A stretch of DNA of 64,000 bases from GH45 sp046704385 (GTDB lineage Bacteria > Bacteroidota > Bacteroidia > Bacteroidales > SZUA-534). The stretch is from the NCBI GenBank assembly GCA_046704385.1, contig JBJKSB010000101.1, positions 29,154-93,153 of the forward strand, given 5' to 3'. The notes under the pieces are model-generated. The model worked only from the letters and a program-made list of their open reading frames with translations. It had not been told where the DNA came from and did no database searches. Shown one piece after another: positions 1-10,400 of the stretch (positions within the stretch are counted from its first letter, which is position 1; every line of letters starts with the position of its first letter). Made by a program: the position numbers and the translations under genes.

Positions 1-1
1 T

Positions 2-676
2 GCGATTGATGCGATAATTGAAACCCGGCCCGAAAATACTCCGCTAATCGGTTTTTGCGGAGCCCCTTTAACGGTACTTTGTTACATGATCCAGGGATTG
101 GGCACGAATCATTCATTTCCGGATGCCATAAATTTTATTTATAAGAATAAAACGGTTACCAAAAAGTTGATCGATGCTATAACAGAATTATCTATAGAGT
201 ACTTAAACAGGCAGGCTGATCACCACATTGATGTGTTTCAGTTATTTGAAACACATGCCGGTTTGATACCTGTTTCACTTTATGATGAGCTTTTTCTTCC
301 GGCTGTGAAAAAAATAGCCAGGGCTGCAAAAGAGAGGAATGTACCTTTCATTTTCTTCCCTAAAGGATTAAGTACAGGATTAGAATTATTAACTCCTGAA
401 CATTGCGATTTTGTTAGCATCGACTGGCAAATAGGATTGGATAAAGCCAGGCAGTTAGTAAATCCTGAAATTGGTTTGCAGGGTAATTTAGATCCCCGTT
501 TGCTTTTTGCACCCACCGATGTTATTGAGGAAACATTACAATCGTATATTGATTTTGGAGCAAAAAACACCAATTGGATTTTTAACCTTGGACATGGCTT
601 TATGCCGGGAATTTCATACGAAAATGCTTTGTTTATAACCAATTGGATTAAAAACGCAAATTGGAAAAGAGTTTAA
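2..676 (+). CDS. hemE: Uroporphyrinogen decarboxylase, 5' end missing
   Basis: This is the C-terminal 224 residues of uroporphyrinogen III decarboxylase, which removes four acetate carboxyls from uroporphyrinogen III to give coproporphyrinogen III in the cytoplasm. The reading frame is open from base 2, so the start lies outside the window; the family is about 340 residues, so roughly a third is missing. The visible part starts with an IGFCGAPLTVLCYM segment that matches the family's IGFxGxPxTL region, and ends with a NLGHGFMPGI segment, which matches the C-terminal His-Gly motif. It stops 3 nt before hemN, so the two are almost certainly co-transcribed. A methyltransferase of the same superfamily occurs at 13992-15011, but this copy has the true HemE motifs and a heme-gene context. 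Confidence 0.95.
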   Translation, partial: AIDAIIETRPENTPLIGFCGAPLTVLCYMIQGLGTNHSFPDAINFIYKNKTVTKKLIDAITELSIEYLNRQADHHIDVFQLFETHAGLIPVSLYDELFLPAVKKIARAAKERNVPFIFFPKGLSTGLELLTPEHCDFVSIDWQIGLDKARQLVNPEIGLQGNLDPRLLFAPTDVIEETLQSYIDFGAKNTNWIFNLGHGFMPGISYENALFITNWIKNANWKRV

Positions 677-679
677 ACC

Positions 680-2050
680 ATGTTAAGAGAATTATTATTA
701 AAATATAATCGTCCGGGACCACGGTATACCAGTTACCCACCGGCGAATTTTTTCACATCGGAATTTACTTTCGACGATTACAAACAGGCACTGGTCGCTT
801 CAAATGCCGATAGTCCTGAAAGTATATCGTTATATTTCCACGTACCTTTTTGCCCGCAACGGTGTCATTTTTGTGGCTGTAATACCGATGAACTGGTAAA
901 AAAAGCGGTGGTTGATAAGTATTTTGCAGCTATGCTAACCGAATTGGACAATGTGGCTTCGTTGCTTGATAAAAACAGGAAAGTGACGCAGGTACATTGG
1001 GGTGGCGGCACGCCTAACTCGGTAGCTATCAGTCTTATTGAAAATGTAATGGATAGAGTTAAAACTCTGTTTCAACTTGATTCCAACGCTGAAATTGCCA
1101 TGGAGTGTAGTCCGGCATATTTATCAAAAACGTATATCCAAAAGTTAAGGCAAATCGGTTTTAACCGCATCAGCCTTGGGGTGCAGGATTTTGACGAAAA
1201 AGTATTGGAAGCTGTTAACCGCGCGAAACCTCGCTATCCCATTGAGGAAATTGTTGCTGATATTCGGGAGGCCGGCTTTACCGGAGTGAATATTGATTTG
1301 ATTTACGGCCTTCCATTGCAAACCAAAGAAAGCTTTTTAGACGCGGTAAATCGTGCTTTAAAAATCCGGCCCGACCGCTTGGTTACATTCTCATATGCGC
1401 ATGTTCCCTGGGTAAAATCAGCACAAAAAATATTGGAACAATATGGTTTGCCTACACCCGATCAAAAATTGGATATGCTGCTTTCGGCTTATGAACAATT
1501 ATTGAATTCAGGATATGAATCCATTGGTATGGATCATTTTGCCTTACCTACCGATGATTTGGCAATAGCAAAAAATGCAAAACTATTGCATCGTAATTTT
1601 CAGGGTTATTGCACCAAAGAAACCACGGGGCAGGTATACGCCATCGGTTCAACCGGTATCAGCCAGCTTTATGGGGCTTATGCACAAAATTCAAAAAATA
1701 CCTCAGAATATATCCGATTAATTGAAAGTGTGGGATTTGCCGTTGAAAAAGGATATAAGTTATTGGATACCGAAAAAATAATCCGTCAAGCCATAAATGA
1801 AGCAATGTGCAATGGAGTTGTTGATTTTAATGAACTGGCAGATTCCATGAAAACTTCTGCGGAAGCAATTAAGCAGGCATGCAGGTTTAGTGAGGACAAC
1901 CTGGAAGAATTTAAGGAAGATAATTTAGTGAATTATAGCGATAACAGGATTAAAATTACCGAAGAAGGAATGAAGGTGGTGCGGAATATTGCTATGACGC
2001 TGGATCCGAATTTGGCTGAAAATGTAAATATGTATTCAAAAACTATTTAA
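680..2050 (+). CDS. hemN: Oxygen-independent coproporphyrinogen III oxidase
   Basis: A radical SAM enzyme of 456 residues (E. coli HemN has 457). It oxidatively decarboxylates two propionates of coproporphyrinogen III to vinyls without oxygen. The [4Fe-4S] cluster ligands are Cys58, Cys62 and Cys65 in the motif CPQRCHFCGC, with the extra Cys67 typical of HemN. Other visible HemN signatures are the N-terminal RPGPRYTSYP, the HWGGGTPN segment that binds SAM, and GMDHFA near residue 285. It begins 3 nt after hemE and ends 3 nt before the protoporphyrinogen oxidase gene. Carrying the anaerobic enzyme fits a facultative or anaerobic lifestyle. I see no aerobic hemF in this window. Confidence 0.96.
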   Translation: MLRELLLKYNRPGPRYTSYPPANFFTSEFTFDDYKQALVASNADSPESISLYFHVPFCPQRCHFCGCNTDELVKKAVVDKYFAAMLTELDNVASLLDKNRKVTQVHWGGGTPNSVAISLIENVMDRVKTLFQLDSNAEIAMECSPAYLSKTYIQKLRQIGFNRISLGVQDFDEKVLEAVNRAKPRYPIEEIVADIREAGFTGVNIDLIYGLPLQTKESFLDAVNRALKIRPDRLVTFSYAHVPWVKSAQKILEQYGLPTPDQKLDMLLSAYEQLLNSGYESIGMDHFALPTDDLAIAKNAKLLHRNFQGYCTKETTGQVYAIGSTGISQLYGAYAQNSKNTSEYIRLIESVGFAVEKGYKLLDTEKIIRQAINEAMCNGVVDFNELADSMKTSAEAIKQACRFSEDNLEEFKEDNLVNYSDNRIKITEEGMKVVRNIAMTLDPNLAENVNMYSKTI

Positions 2051-2053
2051 AAG

Positions 2054-3430
2054 ATGGAAAATAAATTCGACATCGTTGTTCTGGGCGCAGGTTTGACCGG
2101 ATTATCGGCATCATATACCCTGCATAAAGCCGGAAAAAAAATACTGGTAGTTGATAAAAACAGTCGTGTTGGAGGAGTAATTTCTACAAAAGAAAAAAAT
2201 GGATTTGTTTACGAGGAAGGCCCGAATACTGGTGTCCTGGGTTCCATTGAAATGGTTGAATTGCTCGAAGATTTAGCACCCGATTGCCAATTGGAATTGG
2301 GAAACGAAAATGTGTCGAAGCGATTTATTTTATATAAAGGAAAGTGGCAGCAACTGCCATCGGGATTGGGAAAAGGAATTACCACGCCCTTATTCACCTG
2401 GCACGATAAATTCAGGATTCTGGGCGAACCTTTCCGTAAACCGGGTACGAAGGAAGATGAAACATTGGCCGAGTTGGTGAAACGCCGCATGGGACAAAGT
2501 TTCCTTGATTATGCCATCGATCCGTTTATTTTGGGTGTTTATGCCGGCGACCCAGCGTACCTGGTTCCAAAATATGCCTTGCCAAAACTGTATAACCTTG
2601 AGCAGGATTACGGCAGTTTTATTGGTGGTTCGGTAAAAAGGATGTTTGGAAATAAAAAAACGGAACGCGATAAAAAAGTTACCCGTAAGGTATTTTCAAT
2701 AAAAGGGGGTTTGTCGAATTTTATGCAGACCATGCATAAACGTATTGGTATCGATAATTTTATTTTGGGTGCTACCGATATCCGGGTAAATAAATTGGAA
2801 TCGGGATACCAGTTGAACCTGAAAAATGCCAATGGTGAATTACTCGAATTCCAAACTGAAAAAGTACTGACTACCATGCCGGCTTTTGAATTGGGCGCGA
2901 GTCTGCCTTTTGTGGAACCAAATTTACTGGAACAACTGCAAAATGTATTTTATGCCCCGGTAATTGAAGTGGCAATTGGTTTTAACCAGTGGAACGGCAT
3001 TCCTTTGGATGGTTTTGGTGGCTTGATTCCGTTTAAAGAAAAGCGCAATATTCTGGGTGTAATGTACATGTCGTCGCTGTTCGAAGGACGTGCACCCAAA
3101 GATGGCGCTTTAATTACGGTATTTATAGGTGGTGCGCGCAAACCTGAACTAACTGAATTAAATGATGCCGAAGTTAAAGCTATGGTGGGCGAGGAGTTTA
3201 AATCGTTGATGGGAGTTGATGCATTTAATCCCGATTTATTTGAGATTATGCGCCACAAGCGGGCCATTCCGCAATATGGAAAAGAAAGCAAGGAACGTTT
3301 TGAAGCTGTGGAAAAGATTCGCGAACAATATCCCGGATTAATTATTGGTGGGAACCTGCATTCAGGTATTGGCATGGCCGATCGGGCCAAACAGGGTGTT
3401 CAATTAGCACAGGAAATGATTATTTCGTAA
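2054..3430 (+). CDS. hemG: Protoporphyrinogen oxidase, FAD-dependent HemY/HemG type
   Basis: A 458-residue flavoprotein that oxidises protoporphyrinogen IX to protoporphyrin IX, the step between HemN and ferrochelatase. The N-terminus carries the FAD dinucleotide-binding signature GAGLTGLSA (residues 11-19) followed by VVDK and RVGG, and the C-terminus has the second FAD segment IIGGNLHSGIGMADR. This is the oxygen-type (PPOX/HemY) family, often labelled hemG in Bacteroidota, and not the short flavodoxin-like HemG of E. coli. It lies 3 nt after hemN in the same operon. Pairing an oxygen-independent HemN with a PPOX-type oxidase is common in this phylum, but it leaves open what the electron acceptor is under anoxia. 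The family assignment is firm; the exact subtype is inferred. Confidence 0.92.
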   Translation: MENKFDIVVLGAGLTGLSASYTLHKAGKKILVVDKNSRVGGVISTKEKNGFVYEEGPNTGVLGSIEMVELLEDLAPDCQLELGNENVSKRFILYKGKWQQLPSGLGKGITTPLFTWHDKFRILGEPFRKPGTKEDETLAELVKRRMGQSFLDYAIDPFILGVYAGDPAYLVPKYALPKLYNLEQDYGSFIGGSVKRMFGNKKTERDKKVTRKVFSIKGGLSNFMQTMHKRIGIDNFILGATDIRVNKLESGYQLNLKNANGELLEFQTEKVLTTMPAFELGASLPFVEPNLLEQLQNVFYAPVIEVAIGFNQWNGIPLDGFGGLIPFKEKRNILGVMYMSSLFEGRAPKDGALITVFIGGARKPELTELNDAEVKAMVGEEFKSLMGVDAFNPDLFEIMRHKRAIPQYGKESKERFEAVEKIREQYPGLIIGGNLHSGIGMADRAKQGVQLAQEMIIS

Positions 3431-3456
3431 GGTTATTCGAAGTATATTCGGTATAT

Positions 3457-3489
3457 ATTCGGAGTGCGACTATAAGTCGCGCCTCGAAT
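3457..3489. repeat. GCGACT palindrome family, copy 1
   Basis: Two 15-nt arms (3457-3471 and 3475-3489) around a 3-nt loop, with core GTGCGACT ATA AGTCGCGC. The arms differ at three positions. Similar palindromes occur at 20681-20713 and 59856-59895, with a half-copy at 19071-19085, always between genes. This looks like a REP-type intergenic repeat. Confidence 0.8.
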
Positions 3490-3572
3490 TTGTTGAGTTT
3501 ACTTTTATTTACGCTACTTTTAAGGAACGTCGACATGTCTGAAAGACTGTCTCAAAAGTATTTTTAATACCA

Positions 3573-3649
3573 CAAAGACACGAAGATTCTAAAATTCATT
3601 AATTTTTATAATTCATATATTTTGACTTCTGTGTTTCTTAGTGTCTTTG
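3573..3649. repeat. Inverted repeat upstream of hemH
   Basis: Arms of 14 nt with one mismatch, at 3573-3586 and 3636-3649, separated by about 49 AT-rich bases. Could form a hairpin in a read-through transcript or be a remnant of a mobile repeat. No transposase is near. Confidence 0.5.
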
Positions 3650-3736
3650 ATTCCGTCGGACTAGTCGGGCAGATAGTGGCTTAATATATCAAATGATGCA
3701 ACAGCTATATACGGATTTCATAAAATTTCATGTATA

Positions 3737-4747
3737 ATGGCAGGAAAAAGTAAAGCGCTTCTTCTCCTAAATATCGGGTCACCGGAAAGCTATAAGGTTA
3801 AAGATGTAAGAAAATACCTCAGGCAATTTTTGAGTGACCCGCGGGTAATTAATATTCCTGCTTTTTTCAGATACCTGTTGGTAAGCGGAATTATTGTTCC
3901 GTTTCGGGCACCCAAATCTGCTGCAAAATATCGTGAAATTTGGACAGATAAGGGTTCCCCGTTAATAACTTATACGAAAAATTTAGCGGGTAAACTCTCC
4001 GATGTTTTACAATCGGAATTTGATGTTTACTTCGCCATGCGCTATGGGAATCCTTCGATTGAAAATGTATTAAGTGAAATAGAAAAACAGTCCTGTTCTG
4101 AGTTGATCGTATTCCCGATGTATCCCCAATATGCTGATTCAACGACAGGTTCGAGCCTTGATATGGTTTTTAAAAAAATAAAAAAATGGGACTATGTTCC
4201 TGAAACCAGAGTTGTGAACAGTTTTTGGGACGAACCGGCCTACATGCGTTCCATGATTAGTAAAATTAATACCTACGATGTAAAAAGCTACGATCATGTA
4301 GTCATAAGTTTCCACGGCCTGCCGCTTAGCCAGGTTTATGAAGCGCATAAGAGCAAAACCTGTGAAGAAGAGGGCTGTAGAAAAGAATTGAATGATGAAA
4401 ACAAAAACTGCTACCAGGCTACTTGTTATGCTACAGCCAGGAAAATAGCTTCAGAACTTGATTTGCCCGAATCAAAATTCAGTATAGGTTTTCAAAGCCG
4501 CTTATCGAAAAACTGGTTATCACCTTTTACCGATGATATTTTAGTCAATCTTGCACAAAATAAATCAAAGAGGGTATTGGTAATATGCCCGTCATTTGTG
4601 GCCGATTGTTTGGAAACCCTACATGAAATTGAAATTGAATACGCCCGGTTATTTAAAGATAATGGAGGTGAGGAATTGGTTATGGTTCAGGCTTTGAACA
4701 GCGATGAATACTGGGCTGAAGCTTTGGTGGAAATTATTAAGCAATAA
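3737..4747 (+). CDS. hemH: Ferrochelatase
   Basis: A 336-residue ferrochelatase, which inserts ferrous iron into protoporphyrin IX to make heme. The N-terminal LLLLNIGSP matches the family's LLxNLGSP start. The catalytic histidine is His193 in ISFHGLP, followed by the metal-side segment IGFQSRLSKNWLSPFTDD (family consensus FQSR.G...WL.P.T), and CPSFVADCLETLHEIEIE contains the conserved Glu/His region. A cysteine-rich stretch (KTCEEEGC then NCYQATC) lies just after the catalytic His. This is compatible with a metal or [2Fe-2S] site seen in some ferrochelatases, but I cannot assign it. It is on the same strand as hemE-N-G but separated by 306 bp. Confidence 0.95.
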   Translation: MAGKSKALLLLNIGSPESYKVKDVRKYLRQFLSDPRVINIPAFFRYLLVSGIIVPFRAPKSAAKYREIWTDKGSPLITYTKNLAGKLSDVLQSEFDVYFAMRYGNPSIENVLSEIEKQSCSELIVFPMYPQYADSTTGSSLDMVFKKIKKWDYVPETRVVNSFWDEPAYMRSMISKINTYDVKSYDHVVISFHGLPLSQVYEAHKSKTCEEEGCRKELNDENKNCYQATCYATARKIASELDLPESKFSIGFQSRLSKNWLSPFTDDILVNLAQNKSKRVLVICPSFVADCLETLHEIEIEYARLFKDNGGEELVMVQALNSDEYWAEALVEIIKQ

Positions 4748-5243
4748 CAATTGTCGCATCTTGAAAATCAGCGATGTTTAAGTGATGATGCTTGACAGCA
4801 ATACCTTAATAAGGGGAGAACGAAGATGTAGAAGCCAGTACTTTAAAAACCTGATTTAATAATCCTTTATTAACTTGAAGACTATGGACCTAAAGTACAA
4901 GCTTCTTCATAAGAAATTTATTTAATAGATCGACGAACTTTCTTAAAAAAATTCCCGAATATATTTTTCAACAGATTTTCTACAAATTTGGGTTCTATAT
5001 TTGTTCCATAATTTTATTATAAAGTGATTAAAAGTTCTTTCGAAATTAATACTACTAACAGAATATATATCACAGCGCCGATAAAATTATTTGTACATAA
5101 AGCACAGAGGAAGTAACAAAATGATTTATCCTAACCTCAATTGTTACTTCCTCTGTTGTTTTTATGAGGTCCATTAATTCACATTTTGCAAATTAAGCTG
5201 TATTTTAGTCCTCTGAAATCGTAATCAGTAAATCTCAAGATTA
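4748..5243. other. 496-bp gap with possible small RNA
   Basis: No convincing protein-coding gene. The gap contains a TATATTTG box at 4996-5003 that fits the Bacteroidota -7 consensus TAnnTTTG, and about 100 nt later a perfect 16-bp hairpin followed by a T-rich tract (5104-5162). The two together could define a short non-coding transcript. The rest is AT-rich and featureless. Confidence 0.5.
5104..5162 (+). terminator. Perfect 16-bp hairpin with T tract
   Basis: Arms ACAGAGGAAGTAACAA (5104-5119) and TTGTTACTTCCTCTGT (5141-5156) pair perfectly around a 21-nt loop and are followed by TGTTTTT. It is 356 bp downstream of hemH and upstream of the next gene, so it could end a hemH transcript or a separate small RNA. 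Confidence 0.65.
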
Positions 5244-5687
5244 ATGCAAGAAATATATCCCTATTTTATAAGGTTTCATATTGTATTCAGTACGCTGTTT
5301 TTAATGCTGGCTATTTATATTTCAGTTCATTCTCTTGTGGGTTGGGTAAAGGTTTTTGATTATGGCAATTTTGCAATCAAACTAAAACGCACCTTTTTAA
5401 TTTCACTTTATATCGACCTGGTTTTGGGAATCATTTTGTATTTCTTTCTTCAAAAACCTGAAGACTTGCTAACACCGGCTGAAGCTATGAAATATTCTAC
5501 ACTGCGCTTTTGGGCCATTCAGCATTTTTCAAATATGCTTTTCGTGGTTATCATAAGCCAGGTAGGGAGTATTTTTATAAAGAATAGCCGTAAACCGGTA
5601 AAAAAATTCAAATATTCTTTTATCTATTTTGGAATTTCAACCCTGATCACCCTGGTTTCGGTTGGGTTATTTGCTTTGCGTAAATAG
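5244..5687 (+). CDS. Small four-helix membrane protein, cytochrome-b-like
   Basis: A 147-residue integral membrane protein with four predicted helices (about residues 10-30, 48-68, 86-106 and 124-144). The pattern of an N-terminal FHIVFSTLF, a central GIILYFFL segment, RFWAIQHFSNMLFVVI and a C-terminal hydrophobic helix resembles short Bacteroidota proteins annotated as cytochrome B. His12 and His91 sit in helices and could be heme or quinone ligands, but this is inference. It stands alone between hemH and a convergent aldehyde dehydrogenase. No catalytic motif is visible, so the function stays open. Confidence 0.7.
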   Translation: MQEIYPYFIRFHIVFSTLFLMLAIYISVHSLVGWVKVFDYGNFAIKLKRTFLISLYIDLVLGIILYFFLQKPEDLLTPAEAMKYSTLRFWAIQHFSNMLFVVIISQVGSIFIKNSRKPVKKFKYSFIYFGISTLITLVSVGLFALRK

Positions 5688-5840
5688 AGAGGTTAAATAC
5701 CGACCCTTTGATTAAATTATCTTTTGGAATAATGGAAAATTGGAGAAATGGAATTGTTCAACGTGTATTTTTGTAATATTCCATCATTCCATTTTTCCAT
5801 CGTTGAAATTAAATAATTTAAAAGATTTCTTGAACTTCCT

Positions 5841-7250
5841 TTACTTAAAAAACTTCTTCACCCACTTAAGTTTCTTTTCATTATAAGGACTATATCTTAA
5901 CGGGAGGTCAACATTTGTGGATGTAGACAAAATGCTTTTCTGGTGCGTAAAAGTATCAAAACTATATTTTCCGTGATAATTTCCCATACCGCTGTTTCCA
6001 ATACCTCCAAAGGGTAACTTTGGATTAACCAGATGAACCAGTGTGTTATTCACTGAACCGCCTCCAAATTCCAGGTTTTTAATAATAAAACGGGTGAATT
6101 TTTTGTTGTCAGTAAAAATATAGCAGGCCAGGGGATAGCGGTTTCTCCGAACTAAGGCAATCAGCTCTGTCTCATACTCCCATTCAACTATGGGTAAAAT
6201 GGGACCAAAAATTTCTTCGGTCATTAAAGGCGATTCCAGGTCAATTCCATCCATCAAGGTGGGTTCAATTGTTCTTTCATCAAGATTGTATTTTCCACCT
6301 TTAATTAAGTTTCCCTGTTCCAGGTACTTGATTAGTACCTCCATTCGCTTACTATTTACTATGTGGGCCAGGTTTTCTGATTGCAGTGGCACTGGCCCGT
6401 AAAACTGATCAATATATTTACTTGCCAGCTTTACAAATGCGTCTTTTTGTGATTTATGCACCAACACATAATCAGGACTTACACAGGTTTGTCCGGCATT
6501 GAAAAACTTACCAAAAACAATCCGTTTGGCTGCTTTATCAATATTTACGATTTTATCTATTATACCAGGTGATTTACCTCCGAGTTCAAGGGTTACGGGT
6601 GAAAGATGGCTGGCTGCCATTTGCGCAACCTGAATCCCAACCTGTGGGCTACCCGTAAAAAATACATGATTCCATTTAAAGTTTTTAATCAAAGCACTTC
6701 CAACTGATCTCCCCGGGCCCTGAATCACACTGATGTAATTTGAAGGAAAAATTTCGTTAATAATTTTCTCAATAATATTTGCTACGGCGGGAGTCTCATT
6801 ACTGGGCTTTAATACTGCACAATTGCCTGCCGCAAGGGCTCCAACCAATGGTGAAAACAGCAACTGAAAAGGATAATTCCATGGCCCGATAATTAGCACA
6901 ACTCCTTTGGGTTCTTTTATAATTTTACTTTTTGAAAGCTCCAGTACAATAGGTGTACTCACCTTTTTAGTACGCATCCATTTTCGTAAATGCTTTATAG
7001 TAAAATCTATCTCTTCGTATAGAATTCCAACCTCACTGGTAAAAGCTTCAAATTTGGGTTTTCTGAAATCCGCATACAAAGCGTCTAAAATTTTATCCTC
7101 ATATTTTTTAATCCCTTCTTTCAACTGAGTTAGCTGTTTTATCCTGTAACCATACGAACGCGTATTTCCATGGTCAAAAAAATCGCGTTTTTGCTCAAAA
7201 ATAAGCTGTTCAATATTGGTTTCACTTATATCAGGATAATCACTTTTCAT
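5841..7250 (-). CDS. Aldehyde dehydrogenase, class-3-like
   Basis: A 469-residue NAD(P)-dependent aldehyde dehydrogenase of the ALDH3-type short subfamily, oxidising medium-chain or aromatic aldehydes to acids. Visible motifs are IGPWNYPFQL (cofactor and oxyanion Asn region), ALAAGNCAVLKPSNETP, FTGSPQVG for NAD binding, the general-base Glu in TLELGGKSPGI, and the catalytic nucleophile Cys256 in FNAGQTCVSPD. EEIFGPILPI and PFGGIGNSGMG complete the signature. The C-terminus has a hydrophobic/basic tail (KWVKKFFK) as in membrane-associated ALDH3 enzymes. The gene is monocistronic on the minus strand; the substrate cannot be inferred from neighbours. Confidence 0.94.
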   Translation of the reverse strand: MKSDYPDISETNIEQLIFEQKRDFFDHGNTRSYGYRIKQLTQLKEGIKKYEDKILDALYADFRKPKFEAFTSEVGILYEEIDFTIKHLRKWMRTKKVSTPIVLELSKSKIIKEPKGVVLIIGPWNYPFQLLFSPLVGALAAGNCAVLKPSNETPAVANIIEKIINEIFPSNYISVIQGPGRSVGSALIKNFKWNHVFFTGSPQVGIQVAQMAASHLSPVTLELGGKSPGIIDKIVNIDKAAKRIVFGKFFNAGQTCVSPDYVLVHKSQKDAFVKLASKYIDQFYGPVPLQSENLAHIVNSKRMEVLIKYLEQGNLIKGGKYNLDERTIEPTLMDGIDLESPLMTEEIFGPILPIVEWEYETELIALVRRNRYPLACYIFTDNKKFTRFIIKNLEFGGGSVNNTLVHLVNPKLPFGGIGNSGMGNYHGKYSFDTFTHQKSILSTSTNVDLPLRYSPYNEKKLKWVKKFFK

Positions 7251-7478
7251 AGCAGTAAAATTTGAATTTAAAGTTATCTATTATTTATGCTTAATCAGAA
7301 AATCTATATAGTGTTTCTATACCTTATAAATTTAATCACTTTTTCCATTCCTTATTTATACTAAACTATTGTTTTTGATTTATATTATGCTAATTTGCGG
7401 TTTCAAAAAATTTCAAGAATAACTTTTTAAGGGTGGAAAGTTATTTGGGTTTAATATCCGGGTTTTAATATAATAAAT

Positions 7479-10400
7479 TTGGTGCCGGTGATCAGGTTAT
7501 TTACTATTTTATTCATTTCGCTTTTGCTTTTTGGACTGAAACCGGTTTTCAGTCAGTCGGTTGTTATTAATGAATTTTGTTCGTTAAACAGAGATTTAAT
7601 TGATGAAGATAATGATACTCCCGATTGGTTTGAGTTATTAAATACAGGAATTGACAATATCGATTTAACTAACTATGCCATATCAGACGACTCCAGTGAT
7701 ATGCAAAAATGGATTTTCCCTGCTGTTAATTTGCCTCCGGGTCAGGCTTTATTGGTTTTTGCTTCAGGTAAAGATCGTAAAGAGATTATGTACTATCGGA
7801 ATTTTGTAACGCAGGGTGACACTTTTTCATATGTTATTGGTAGTGCTGATGTTCCGTCTGACTGGAGAAATCCTGAATTTAATGATTCTGCCTGGGCTTT
7901 AGGACCATCTGGTTTCGGATATGGTGACAATGATGATTCAACCTTGATACCTGAAGGAACCATTTCTGTTTTTGTGCGAAAAACCATTCAGATTACCAAT
8001 GTGGATAAAATTCAGGAATTAATACTTCATATCGATTATGATGATGGTTTTGTAGCTTATCTGAATGGAACTGAGGTTGCCCGCGCCAATTTAGGCACAC
8101 CCAATACCGATGTCCCGTACAATCAAACTGCCGATAATTATGTTGAACCTCTGATGGTAAATGGTCAGCCTCCTGAGGCATTTGAAATAAGTAACTTTAA
8201 GGATATATTAAAAGAGGGGGCCAATGTATTGGCTATTCAAGTACATAATAATACATCCACTTCAAGTGATATTACCCTGATTCCATTTTTATCAGCCGGA
8301 TATAATTCACCTGTTGAAGGTAATCCTGTACCCGAAGTTCTTAAATTGGAGGATAAAGCACTGCATACCAATTTTAAATTAGCATCCGATGGTGAAAAAA
8401 TATATTTGTCAGATAATAACGGAAACCTAATTGATCAGACTGACAGTGTTCCTTTACCGTTGGGAGTTTCGTACGGTCGAAAAGCAGATAGCCTAAGCTG
8501 TTGGGCTTATTATGCCGATCCTACGCCCGGAGTAATAAATTCTACACATGCATTCGATAGTTTGGGATCGGGCACTATTGCTTTTTCGCCCGTTGGAGGT
8601 ATATTCGATACCATTCAACAGGTTTTATTAAGTGCCGGCGACAGTGCTAAAATTTATTTTACTACCGATGGTTCAGTGCCAACGGAAAGTTCTTATTTAT
8701 ACACTTCTCCAATTATAATTGACTCATCTACTGTAATCAGGGCCGCTGTTTTAAATTCTGATGTGTTGGCTCTGACACCTTCCGTTGAAACTTATATCAT
8801 TGAAAAAAGAGATTTTACTTTACCCATTGTTTCGCTTTCAACCGATCCGTTTAATTTATTCGACTGGAATTATGGGATTTATGAACTTGGACCCAATGCA
8901 GAAACGGCTGATCCTAATTTCGGGGCAAATTTCTGGGAAGATTGGGAGCGACCCATATATATTGAGTATATGGATAAAGATGGGAAAAAGTTGTTTTCGG
9001 CTCCTGGCGGAGTAAAAATATTTGGTGCATGGAGCCGGGCTCATCCGCAAAAATCATTAGCATTGTTTGCACGAAGTACTTACGGGGTAAAATCATTTAA
9101 GTACCCGTTTTTTGCTGAACGCGATAATAAAAAATATAAATCCCTGGTTTTGCGCAATTCCGGTAACGATTGGAATTCAACTGTAATGCGCGATGGATTA
9201 ATGACCGGTTTGGTAAATGACGGTGAATTGGACAGGCAGGCTTTTCAACCTACTATTGTATATATAAACGGTGAATATTGGGGAATTCAGAATTTACGCG
9301 AAAAAGTGAATGAGGATTTTCTGGCTGATAATCACCCAGGCGTTGATCCTGATAAGGTTGATCTCTTACAGATGGATGGTGAGGTACTTGCAGGTTCAGA
9401 TGTGAATTACCGTCATATGATGTCATATATGCGCATGCATACTATGGCTACCGATGGGAACTATGATTCAGTCTGTACGATGATGGATGTAGTGGATTTT
9501 ATGGAATATGAAATTGCTGAAATTTATTACGATAACACCGATTGGCCTGGTAATAATATTAAATACTGGCGTGAGCAAACCAATTATGGCAAATGGAGGT
9601 GGATTCTTTATGATACCGATTTTGGCTTTGGTATTTATGGTTCAGGAAATTACAATAATAACACACTCGATTTTGCTATGGAACCTAATGGACCGAGTTG
9701 GCCTAATCCTCCATGGTCGACTTTATTATTGCGAAATTTGGTCGAAAACGAACATTTCAAGCACGATTTTATTAATCGCTTTGCCGACCGGATAAATTAT
9801 GAATTTAATCCGGTAAAGGTTACTCATTTTATTGACAGCTTAAAAAATAATATTCAAGCAGAGATTCCGTACCACATCGACCGGTGGCAGCACATCGGAA
9901 ATTTTAGCGGCAATGTTAATGTGTTAAAGAATTTCGCTGCTAAAAGGCCGGACAAAATGCGCGGGTTTATTAATGACAGGTTTTCTTTGGGCGGAGTTGT
10001 ACAAATTTCGTTGGATGTTTCTGATGAAACCCAGGGGAGTATCCGGATAAACAGCCTGAGCCTGAATAAATTTCCATGGAAGGGGAAATATTTTAATAAT
10101 AATCCGGTTACGGTGGTTGCCATCCCAAAACCAGGTTATGAATTTTCGCACTGGGAGGGATATGATTCAGATGCGCCTGATTTATGGTTGAATATTCCTG
10201 TCGGTGGGATAGCTTTGAAAGCTGTATTTAAGGAATCAACCCGGCAATATAACTGTATTGTAATAAATGAAATTAATTATAAGTCGGCAACAGATTATGA
10301 TTCTGGTGATTGGATTGAGCTTTACAATACTACCGGAGCCGACATCGACCTTTCAAAATGGATACTAAAGGACAGTAATGACAGTAATCAATATGTTTTT

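Larger units (their letters stand above)
3431..3736. other. 306-bp gap with two inverted repeats
   Basis: No gene is visible here. The gap splits hemH from the rest of the heme operon. It holds a copy of the GCGACT palindrome family at 3457-3489 and a 14-nt inverted repeat with one mismatch, CAAAGACACGAAGA at 3573-3586 and its partner at 3636-3649. Three TATTCG-like repeats precede the first palindrome. Whether hemH is read from its own promoter or through these hairpins cannot be told from sequence. Confidence 0.7.
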
